5,939 nt of DNA from assembly GCA_964496705.1 (NCBI GenBank), contig CAZCBJ010000231.1, forward strand, positions 1 through 5,939, written 5' to 3'. Position 1 is the stretch's first letter; the number at the start of each line of letters is the position of its first letter. Positions 1 through 4,968 of this stretch are shown one piece after another. Made by a program: the position numbers and the translations under genes. Origin of the DNA: CAZCBJ01 sp964496705. Its GTDB lineage: Bacteria > Chloroflexota > Anaerolineae > Anaerolineales > Anaerolineaceae. Under the pieces are notes generated by a model that saw only the letters and a program-made list of their open reading frames with translations, made no database searches and was not told the origin of the DNA.

Positions 1-2
1 CC

Positions 3-50
3 TCAACCGACAACTGGCCACCGACGACTGACCACCGACGACCGACCACC
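3..50. repeat. Repeat family C, left copy (14-bp period)
   Basis: A tandem of near-identical 14-bp units is visible: TGGCCACCGACGAC at 15-28, TGACCACCGACGAC at 29-42 and a partial unit CGACCACC at 43-50. A divergent unit precedes them at 3-14. The reverse complement recurs after the rhamnosidase gene. Bases 3-16 match 2745-2758 perfectly (14 of 14), and 41-50 match 2717-2726 perfectly (10 of 10). It ends 10 bp before the -10 box of the rhamnosidase, so it occupies the place where a -35 element would lie. Whether it has a role is unknown; dispersed intergenic repeat is the safest description. Confidence 0.7.
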
Positions 51-59
51 CCCCTGGTG

Positions 60-65
60 TATAAT
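60..65 (+). promoter_or_regulatory. -10 promoter element of the rhamnosidase gene
   Basis: TATAAT is a perfect sigma-70-type -10 hexamer in a very GC-rich context. It lies 36 bp before the chosen ATG, which predicts a leader of roughly 30 nt. No convincing -35 hexamer is found 16-18 bp upstream; that stretch is repeat C. The box overlaps the upstream GTG at 57, which argues against that GTG as the translation start. Confidence 0.6.
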
Positions 66-90
66 GAATCCATCCCCCAAATCTCCCCCC

Positions 91-94
91 GGAG
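91..94 (+). promoter_or_regulatory. Ribosome binding site deciding the rhamnosidase start
   Basis: GGAG lies 7 nt before the ATG at 102. The alternative in-frame GTG at 57 has no Shine-Dalgarno sequence and sits inside the -10 box. Family members typically begin close to the motif seen here as LRCEYQTNPLGIDEPHPRLSW-like sequence, which also fits the ATG at 102. Confidence 0.65.
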
Positions 95-101
95 CAAGCC
101 C

Positions 102-2729
102 ATGATTTCCCTGACCCGCCTGCGCTGTGAATACCAGACCAACCCGCTGGGGATTGACGAGCCGCATCCGCGGCTGAGCTGGACGCTCAACGCGGCGCGG
201 CGCGCTACCACCCAGGAGGCTTATCAATTGCGCGCGGCCAGCACGCTGGTCAAGCTGCTCAGCAGCCAGCCCGACCTGTGGGACAGCGGGCGGGTGACCT
301 CGGCGCAGTCGGTGCAGGTGCCTTACGCCGGTCAGCCGCTCAGCTCGCGCCAGCGCGCCTGGTGGCAGGTGCGCGTGTGGGATGACGCCGGGCAGACCAG
401 CGGCTGGTCGGAGCCGGCCTGGTTCGAGATGGGGCTGCTGCGCCGCAAGGACTGGCAGGCGCGCTGGATCGGCATGCCGGGCGCCGACAAAGATCGTCCC
501 GGCGCGGCGCCGCTGCTGCGCAAGGTTTTCGAGGTGCGCAAGCCGGTGCAGGCGGCGCGCGTCTACATCTGCGGCCTGGGCTACCACGAGCTGTACCTCA
601 ACGGCGCGCGGGTGGGCGATCATCACCTGGACCCGGCCTTCCGTTTTGACCGGCGCGCGCTGTACGTGACCCACGATGTGACCGAGCTGCTGCGCCCGGG
701 CCCCAACGCGCTGGGGGTGATGCTGGGCAACGGGCTCTACAACCAGGCGGCGGCGGATGCCTGGAATTTTCAGGACGCGCCCTGGCGCGCCAGCCCCTGC
801 CTGCTGCTGCAGTGCTGGGTGCGCTACCTGGGCGGCGAAGAAGTGCTGGTCAGCGACACGAGCTGGAAGGCGGCCCGCGGGCCGGAGACCTTCGACGCCA
901 CGCGGCTGGGCGAGTTCTACGATGCGCGGCGCGAGATGCCGGGCTGGGCGGCAGCCGATTTCGATGACTCCGGATGGCAGGCGGCTGCCGAGGTGGAAGG
1001 GCCGCCCGGCAGGCTGAGCGCGCAGATGCTGCCGCCGGTGCGCGTGCAGGAGACCGTCGCGCCGGTCAGCGTGCGCGCGGCGGCTGCGGGGATTCATGTG
1101 TTTGATATGGGCCGCAACTTCGCCGGATGGGCGCAGCTGCGCGTTTCGGGCCCGGCGGGCGCCACGCTGCGACTGGCATTTGGCGAAAAGCTGGGCGCGG
1201 ACGGGCGCCTGGACCGCAGCGAGATCAGCGGGCTGGTCTTCGAGGGCGAGGTGCAGGTGGACCAGTACACGCTCAGGGGTGGCGGCGAGGAGGAGGTGTG
1301 GGACCCGCGCTTCACTTATCACGGCTTCCAGTACGTGGAGGTGAGCGGCTTTCCGGGTGAGCCGCGCCTGGAAAACCTGCGCGGACAGGTGGCGCACACC
1401 GATTTTGCCCCGGCGGGCAGCTTCGCCTGCTCCAACGAACTGCTCAACCGCATCCAAGCCTGCGCGCTCAATTCCTACACCAGCAATTTTCACGGCTACC
1501 CCACCGATTGCCCGCAGCGCGAGAAGAACGGCTGGACGGGCGACGCCCACCTGGCGGCGGAGGCGGGGCTGTTCAATTTCCAGTCGGCGGCGGGCTACAC
1601 CAAGTGGCTGCAGGACATCGAGGACGAGCAGCGCCCGGACGGCTCGCTGCCGGGCATCGTGCCCACCAGCGGCTGGGGCTATGAATGGGGCAACGGCGCC
1701 TGCTGGGACAGCGCCTGCATCCTCATCCCCTGGTACCTGTACCTGTATTGCGGCGATGAGCGCATCCTGGCTTCGCATTACGACATGATGAAGCGCTATG
1801 TGGATTACCTGGAGCTGTACGCGCAGGACGGGCTGGTGATCAACGGGCTGGGCGACTGGGTGCCGCCCTACGGCAGGCCGGAGGATTACACCGTCCCCGC
1901 CGCGCTGCTGCTGACCGCCTACGCCTGCGCCGATGCGCGCATCCTCTCGCGGGCGGCGGCGCTGCTGGGCAAGATGAGCGACGCCGGGCACTACGCTGCG
2001 CTGGCCGAGAGCTTCCGGGCTGCCATCAACAAACGCTATTACGACCCAATCAGCGGGTTATATGCCGGCGGGTCGCAGACCGCGCTGGGCGCGGCGCTGC
2101 ACCTGGGGCTGGTGCCGCCCGGCGACGAGGGCAGGGTGCTGGAGCAGCTGATGACCGAGATTCAGCAGCAGAAGGGCCGCCTGAATGTGGGCATCCACGG
2201 CGCCAAGTTTGTGCTCAACGCGCTGGCCGAGGGCGGCGCCGAGGAGACCGCCTACCGCGTGGCTGTGCAGCGCCAGTTCCCCGGCTGGGGCTGGTGGATG
2301 GAACAGGGCGCCACCACGCTGTGGGAGAACTGGGACGGCTCGGCTTCGCAGAACCACATCATGTTCGGCGACATCAGCGCCTGGTGTTTCAAGGTGCTGG
2401 CGGGCATCCGCCCCGACCCTGATAAGCCGGGCTTCAAGCATTTCAGCGTGCGCCCCCACCTGCCCGCTGACCTGGAATGGGTGCGCGCCGAGCACCTCTC
2501 GCCCTACGGCCGCATCCGCAGCGCCTGGCAGCAGGCGCAGGGGCGCTTCGCGCTGGAGGTGGAGGTGCCGGCCAATACGAGCGCCAGCGTCCACCTGCCG
2601 CCGGGGGAGCCGCGCGAGGGCGGGCTGCCGCTGGAGCAGGCCGACGGGGTGCAGTTGGTGGCGCGCATGGATCAGGGCACGCTGGTGGAGGTGGGCAGCG
2701 GCGTGTACCGCTTCGAGGTGGTCGGTTGA
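102..2729 (+). CDS. Alpha-L-rhamnosidase, glycoside hydrolase family 78
   Basis: This 875-residue protein should release terminal alpha-L-rhamnose from plant or microbial glycosides by the inverting GH78 mechanism. Domains in order, roughly: an Ig-like N-terminal region (1-110, with NPLGIDEPHPRLSW), a sugar-binding beta-sandwich (145-310, with GYHELYLNG), a concanavalin-like domain (330-435, with FDMGRNFAGW), an (alpha/alpha)6 barrel (440-770) and a C-terminal beta-sandwich. The barrel carries the GH78 signature D469-CPQRE474 followed by GWTGD481. The 5- and 12-residue spacings equal those of the rhamnose-contacting residues in BsRhaB (from memory D567, E572, D579). E474 is the likely general acid. 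E742 in TTLWENW is the likely base, followed by NHIMFG. No signal peptide or membrane segment is visible, so it is probably cytoplasmic and acts on imported oligosaccharides or glycosides. The length is normal for the family. The last codons (VVG, stop) lie in repeat C. Family assignment is very sure; the natural substrate is unknown. Confidence 0.96.
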   Translation: MISLTRLRCEYQTNPLGIDEPHPRLSWTLNAARRATTQEAYQLRAASTLVKLLSSQPDLWDSGRVTSAQSVQVPYAGQPLSSRQRAWWQVRVWDDAGQTSGWSEPAWFEMGLLRRKDWQARWIGMPGADKDRPGAAPLLRKVFEVRKPVQAARVYICGLGYHELYLNGARVGDHHLDPAFRFDRRALYVTHDVTELLRPGPNALGVMLGNGLYNQAAADAWNFQDAPWRASPCLLLQCWVRYLGGEEVLVSDTSWKAARGPETFDATRLGEFYDARREMPGWAAADFDDSGWQAAAEVEGPPGRLSAQMLPPVRVQETVAPVSVRAAAAGIHVFDMGRNFAGWAQLRVSGPAGATLRLAFGEKLGADGRLDRSEISGLVFEGEVQVDQYTLRGGGEEEVWDPRFTYHGFQYVEVSGFPGEPRLENLRGQVAHTDFAPAGSFACSNELLNRIQACALNSYTSNFHGYPTDCPQREKNGWTGDAHLAAEAGLFNFQSAAGYTKWLQDIEDEQRPDGSLPGIVPTSGWGYEWGNGACWDSACILIPWYLYLYCGDERILASHYDMMKRYVDYLELYAQDGLVINGLGDWVPPYGRPEDYTVPAALLLTAYACADARILSRAAALLGKMSDAGHYAALAESFRAAINKRYYDPISGLYAGGSQTALGAALHLGLVPPGDEGRVLEQLMTEIQQQKGRLNVGIHGAKFVLNALAEGGAEETAYRVAVQRQFPGWGWWMEQGATTLWENWDGSASQNHIMFGDISAWCFKVLAGIRPDPDKPGFKHFSVRPHLPADLEWVRAEHLSPYGRIRSAWQQAQGRFALEVEVPANTSASVHLPPGEPREGGLPLEQADGVQLVARMDQGTLVEVGSGVYRFEVVG

Positions 2730-2758
2730 TCGGTGATCAGTTTTCAGTTGTCGGTTGA
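2717..2758. repeat. Repeat family C, right copy
   Basis: This stretch is the inverted counterpart of the repeat at 3-50. GGTGGTCGGT (2717-2726) and CAGTTGTCGGTTGA (2745-2758) are exact reverse complements of 41-50 and 3-16. The middle is diverged and about 6-10 bp shorter. The string GTCGGTTGA occurs twice inside it, at 2721-2729 and 2750-2758, and the first occurrence contains the rhamnosidase stop codon. The two copies therefore bracket that gene in opposite orientation. Confidence 0.65.
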
Positions 2759-2772
2759 AGAGAGCGGTGCAT

Positions 2773-2803
2773 TCAGGGATTCATGGGGCGGGTGATTCCC
2801 TGA
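2773..2803 (+). terminator. Hairpin downstream of the rhamnosidase, possible terminator
   Basis: TCAGGGATTCA (2773-2783) pairs with TGATTCCCTGA (2793-2803), giving an 11-bp stem with one central mismatch and a 9-nt loop TGGGGCGGG. It lies 44 bp after the rhamnosidase stop. Only a weak T-rich tail follows (TCGGATTTG), so it is not a canonical intrinsic terminator. Apart from this hairpin, repeat C and a weak -10 box, I see nothing else in the 238-bp gap between the two genes. Confidence 0.35.
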
Positions 2804-2917
2804 TCGGATTTGACCAGAACTTTCCATGCGCAGCACACCAAAGCCAAGATACCGTCTTGAATATCAAGGGGTAAATTGAGCGAACTGCGGATGATGAGAG
2901 TAAAGGGGTCTATCGGT

Positions 2918-2923
2918 CATAAT
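2918..2923 (+). promoter_or_regulatory. Possible -10 element of the LarA-like gene
   Basis: CATAAT differs from the consensus in one base and lies 44 bp before the ATG at 2968, a spacing similar to that in the two other promoters of this window. No clear -35 element accompanies it. With the 238-bp gap and the upstream hairpin it suggests that this gene may be transcribed separately from the rhamnosidase. Confidence 0.35.
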
Positions 2924-2955
2924 TCAACACGGCGTGATGGTTTCAGCACATTTTT

Positions 2956-2967
2956 GAGAGGTGATCC
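2956..2967 (+). promoter_or_regulatory. Extended Shine-Dalgarno of the LarA-like gene
   Basis: GAGAGGTGATCC directly precedes the ATG. Its last nine bases, AGGTGATCC, perfectly complement the conserved 3' end of 16S rRNA (GGATCACCT). The GAGG core is 6 nt from the ATG, a normal spacing. This fixes the start at 2968 and suggests strong translation. Confidence 0.75.
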
Positions 2968-4263
2968 ATGAAATTCTCTGGTTACGGTGTGACGCAGGGC
3001 TGTCTGGGCGCAGACCAGGTGGAGACGATCCTGGCTGAGGCGCTGGAAGGGATGGGGCTGGCGGGGCAGCGCGTGCTGGTGATCATCCCCGACGGGACGC
3101 GCAGCATGCCGCTGGCGCTGTTCTTCCGCCTGCTGTGCAAACACCTGCTGGGGCGGGCGCGGGCGCTGGATTTCATGGTTGCGCTGGGCACCCACCCGCC
3201 GATGAGCGAGGCGGCGCTGCTGCGCCATGTGGGCATCACCCCCGAAGAAAAAGCCGGGCCTTATGCGGCGGTGAATCTGTTCAATCACGCCTGGGATGAC
3301 CCGCGCGCGCTGGCTGAGGTGGGCGCGTTCAGCGCGGAGGAGGTGGCGGCGGCCAGCGGCGGGCTGCTGGCACAGGGCGCGGTGGTGCGCGCCAACCGCC
3401 GCGCGCTGGACTACGACTGCCTGTTGATCTGTGGGCCGGTGTTCCCGCACGAGGTGGTGGGCTTTTCGGGCGGCAGCAAGTACCTCTTCCCGGGCATCGC
3501 CGGGCCGGAGATCATCGCGCTGACCCACTGGCTGGGCGCGCTGCTCACCTCCAGCCGCATCATCGGGACGAAGCACACCCCGGTGCGCGAGCTGATCGAG
3601 CGCGCGGCGGCCTGCATCCCGCGCGCGCAGCATGCGCTGTGCGCGGTGGTGGCGGAGGGGGAGGTGGACGGGCTGTTCGGCGGGGCGGTGCAGACTGCCT
3701 GGGAGGCGGCGGCTGATCTTTCGGCGCAGCGCCACATCCGCTGGTGCGCGCGCCCCTACCGCCAGGTGCTTTCCGTTTTGCCCGAGATGTACGACGAGAT
3801 GTGGGTGGGGGCGAAGGGTATGTACAAGCTGGAGCCGGTGGTCGCCGACGGCGGCGAGGTGATCCTCTACGCGCCGCACATCCGCCGCTTCAGCCAGGTG
3901 CACGGGCGGGTGATCGAGCAGGTCGGCTATCACGTGCGCGATTATTTCACCGCGCAGTGGGAGCGTTTCAAGGATTACCCCTGGGGCGTGCTGGCCCATT
4001 CCACCCACCTGCGCGGGGCGGGGACGTATGAGAACGGGGTGGAGCGCGCGCGCATCCAGGTCACCCTGGCCACTGCCATCCCGGAGGCCGCCTGCCGCGC
4101 GGTCAACCTGGGCTACCGCGATCCGGCCGGCATCCGCCCGCAGGAGTGGGCCGGGCGCGAGGAGGAGGGCCTCCTGCTCGTCCCCCACGCCGGGGAGATC
4201 CTGTACCGGGTAAGAGAACCCGGAGGAAGAGAATCCGCAGATGACGCAGATGCTCGCAGATGA
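2968..4263 (+). CDS. LarA-family nickel-pincer racemase/epimerase homologue (DUF2088 fold)
   Basis: This 431-residue protein belongs to the LarA superfamily. These enzymes use a nickel-pincer nucleotide cofactor to racemise or epimerise 2-hydroxyacids, including lactate, malate and some sugar acids, by hydride transfer. Visible hallmarks are D42-GTR45 near the N-terminus, GTH76, H161 followed by GFSGGSK171 and PG, then H187, and later GAK283G. The H161, K171 and H187 spacing (10 and 16 residues) equals that of H174, K184 and H200 in Lactiplantibacillus LarA, recalled from memory; K171 should be the cofactor-bound lysine. The residue three before K283, a glutamine in lactate racemase as I recall, is valine here, which suggests another substrate. 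No signal peptide or membrane helix is present, so it is cytoplasmic. The length is normal for the family. Cofactor synthesis genes (larB, larC, larE) are not in this window and must lie elsewhere if it is active. The last 11 codons (421-431) are repeat A sequence. Family assignment is sure; the substrate is not, and the nearby rhamnosidase only hints at sugar acids. Confidence 0.9.
   Translation: MKFSGYGVTQGCLGADQVETILAEALEGMGLAGQRVLVIIPDGTRSMPLALFFRLLCKHLLGRARALDFMVALGTHPPMSEAALLRHVGITPEEKAGPYAAVNLFNHAWDDPRALAEVGAFSAEEVAAASGGLLAQGAVVRANRRALDYDCLLICGPVFPHEVVGFSGGSKYLFPGIAGPEIIALTHWLGALLTSSRIIGTKHTPVRELIERAAACIPRAQHALCAVVAEGEVDGLFGGAVQTAWEAAADLSAQRHIRWCARPYRQVLSVLPEMYDEMWVGAKGMYKLEPVVADGGEVILYAPHIRRFSQVHGRVIEQVGYHVRDYFTAQWERFKDYPWGVLAHSTHLRGAGTYENGVERARIQVTLATAIPEAACRAVNLGYRDPAGIRPQEWAGREEEGLLLVPHAGEILYRVREPGGRESADDADARR
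4228..4261. repeat. Repeat family A, copy 1 (9-bp period)
   Basis: The head AGAGAATCC is followed by three GCAGAT-containing units spaced 9-10 bp apart. It matches 4328-4361 in about 30 of 34 positions, and the two copies start exactly 100 bp apart. It lies in frame at the 3' end of the LarA-like gene, where it encodes codons 421-431; the TGA stop at 4261-4263 begins on its last base. The opposite strand reads as an ICVICGF-like peptide string, which I take to be spurious. Confidence 0.8.
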
Positions 4264-4329
4264 AGAAAATTGATTGGAATTAAACAAAAGAGAATCCTGC
4301 CCATCCTGTCCATCCTGTTCATAAAGCAG
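4262..4329. repeat. Repeat family B, left inverted arm
   Basis: The reverse complement of this stretch aligns to 4818-4884 with about 60 identities in 68 columns and one gap. The inner 37 bp differ at a single base. The conserved core is a 9-bp-periodic tract, TGCCCATCC then TGTCCATCC then TGTTCATAA, preceded by AGAGAATCC at 4289-4297. The outer part is AT-rich (around TTGGAATTAAAC) and more diverged. It abuts repeat A copy 1 on the left and overlaps the head of copy 2 by two bases on the right. Confidence 0.85.
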
Positions 4330-4361
4330 AGAATCCGCAGATTACGCAGATAAGCGCAGAT
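4328..4361. repeat. Repeat family A, copy 2 (9-bp period)
   Basis: AGAGAATCC is followed by CGCAGAT-type units ending at 4346, 4352-4361 and between, with the spacers TTA, TAAG and TAA instead of TGA, TGCT and TGA of copy 1. It sits inside the inverted arms, 35 bp before the GxxExxY reading frame, and so occupies the expected promoter or leader region of that gene. An AT-rich stretch (4362-4395) with an AAGGGA at 4375-4380 follows; this is 16 nt from the ATG, too far for a good ribosome binding site. Confidence 0.8.
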
Positions 4362-4396
4362 AAAATAAGAAAATAAGGGAAGAATACATTTTTCCC

Positions 4397-4779
4397 ATGA
4401 CCGACTCTAAAGATCCACAAACCTATGCAATCATTGGTGCTGCGATGGAAGTTCACAATCACTTGGGCTCCGGGTTCCTCAAAGCTGTATATCAGGAAGC
4501 GTTGGCAGCCGAGCTGCTTCAGCGAGGCATTCCGTTTGAGCGCGAAGTTCAACTTGCTGTGAATTACAAAGGGACTATTCTACCGGTCAGTTATCGGACT
4601 GATTTTGTCTGTTACGGAGAGATAATTGTAGAGCTTAAGCGCTTGCCCAGATTGCTGGCATAGAAGAAGCGCAGGTGATCAATTACCTCAAGGTCAGCGG
4701 ATATTCGCGGGCTGTGATCCTCAATTTTGGGACGCGGAAACTGGATTACAGGCGCCTGGTTAATAACTATCACGAATAA
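4397..4779 (+). pseudogene. GxxExxY family protein (PD-(D/E)XK nuclease-like), frameshifted
   Basis: The first part (88 codons, 4397-4663) reads as a GxxExxY protein: IIGAAMEVHNHLGSGF, then AVYQEAL, RGIPFEREV and a putative nuclease core with D69 and E79-LK81. Reading then fails within ELK. The next frame continues the family sequence (IAGIEEAQVINYLK, later VILNFGTRKLDYRRLVN) to a TAA at 4777-4779. One missing G between 4639 and 4640 explains this: restoring it gives ELKALAQIAGIEEAQ and a 127-residue protein of normal family length. No slippery heptamer is present, so programmed frameshifting is unlikely. The signature glutamate of GxxExxY is lysine here (G26-FLK29-AVY32; AAA instead of GAA), which supports real decay over a sequencing error alone. 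The cellular role of the family is poorly known; nuclease activity is a fold-based inference. Lower GC than its neighbours suggests transfer. Confidence 0.88.
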
Positions 4780-4817
4780 CAGCCAGGGAAATGCATTTCG
4801 CGTGTATCGCGGATTGC

Positions 4818-4884
4818 CTGCTTTATGAACAGGATGAACAGGATGGGCAGGATTTTTTTCTATTTATTCCAATAAATCTTCTTC
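4818..4884. repeat. Repeat family B, right inverted arm
   Basis: CTGCTTTATGAACAGG begins a tract of 9-bp units (GAACAGGAT, GAACAGGAT, GGGCAGGAT) followed by a T-run and an AT-rich end around TTCCAATAAATC. It is the reverse complement of 4262-4329 with about 60 matches in 68 columns. It lies 38 bp after the pseudogene stop and ends 37 bp before the extended -10 element of the TIR gene. In the 189-bp gap between these two genes I see, besides this arm and that promoter, nothing else supportable. Confidence 0.85.
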
Positions 4885-4920
4885 TTGAGCGCGGGGCGAA
4901 ATGTGGTGAATTTCTGGCTG

Positions 4921-4929
4921 TGCTATAAT
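4921..4929 (+). promoter_or_regulatory. Extended -10 promoter of the TIR gene
   Basis: TGCTATAAT combines a perfect TATAAT hexamer (4924-4929) with the upstream TG of an extended -10 element. This can compensate for the poor -35 region. It lies 40 bp before the TTG start, predicting a leader of about 30 nt. The gene therefore looks independently transcribed from the genes upstream. Confidence 0.65.
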
Positions 4930-4954
4930 TTCTTATCCTCATTGCCTCCCACGC

Positions 4955-4960
4955 AAGGAT
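4955..4960 (+). promoter_or_regulatory. Ribosome binding site of the TIR gene
   Basis: AAGGAT ends 8 nt before the TTG at 4969. A TAG stop in the same frame at 4963-4965 excludes any earlier start, and no ATG, GTG or further TTG occurs before the first TIR motif. The TTG start is therefore essentially forced. Confidence 0.6.
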
Positions 4961-4968
4961 CATAGACG

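Larger units (their letters stand above)
4262..4884. mobile_element. Candidate inverted-repeat-bounded cassette with a decayed GxxExxY gene
   Basis: Two ~68-bp arms in opposite orientation enclose about 490 bp holding repeat A copy 2 and a GxxExxY pseudogene. The block is visibly AT-richer than the genes on both sides, which fits a foreign or independently inherited unit. No target-site duplication is visible next to the arms, and no transposase or recombinase is present. The unit, if mobile, would therefore be non-autonomous. The alternative is unrelated intergenic repeats that happen to sit on both sides of the gene. The boundaries are those of the arms and are inferred. Confidence 0.35.

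Noticed and set aside
57..101. GTG at 57 as the rhamnosidase start
   Set aside because: It overlaps the TATAAT box and has no ribosome binding site, whereas the ATG at 102 has GGAG at good spacing and matches the usual N-terminus of the family.
3..1991. A 662-codon open frame on the minus strand opposite the rhamnosidase
   Set aside because: It is a by-product of high GC. The plus strand encodes a complete GH78 enzyme with all catalytic motifs, and the minus-strand product is low-complexity (Arg, Ala, His, Gln rich) with no recognisable domain.
2917..4287. A 456-codon open frame on the minus strand opposite the LarA-like gene
   Set aside because: It is antisense to a gene with clear family motifs. 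Its N-terminus is translated repeat A (ICVICGF-like string), and the remainder has shadow-like composition.
4228..4361. A short CRISPR-like array
   Set aside because: The units are 9-10 bp without unique spacers of 30-40 bp, and no cas gene is visible. These are short-period tandem repeats.
4319..4552. A 77-codon minus-strand frame ending in ICVICGFSAL
   Set aside because: It is made of repeat A antisense plus the antisense of the GxxExxY gene. The peptide string comes from the repeat and is not evidence of a protein.
4631..4663. Programmed ribosomal frameshift in the GxxExxY gene
   Set aside because: There is no slippery heptamer at AAGCGCTT and no obvious stimulatory structure, family members are encoded in one frame, and a key residue is also substituted.
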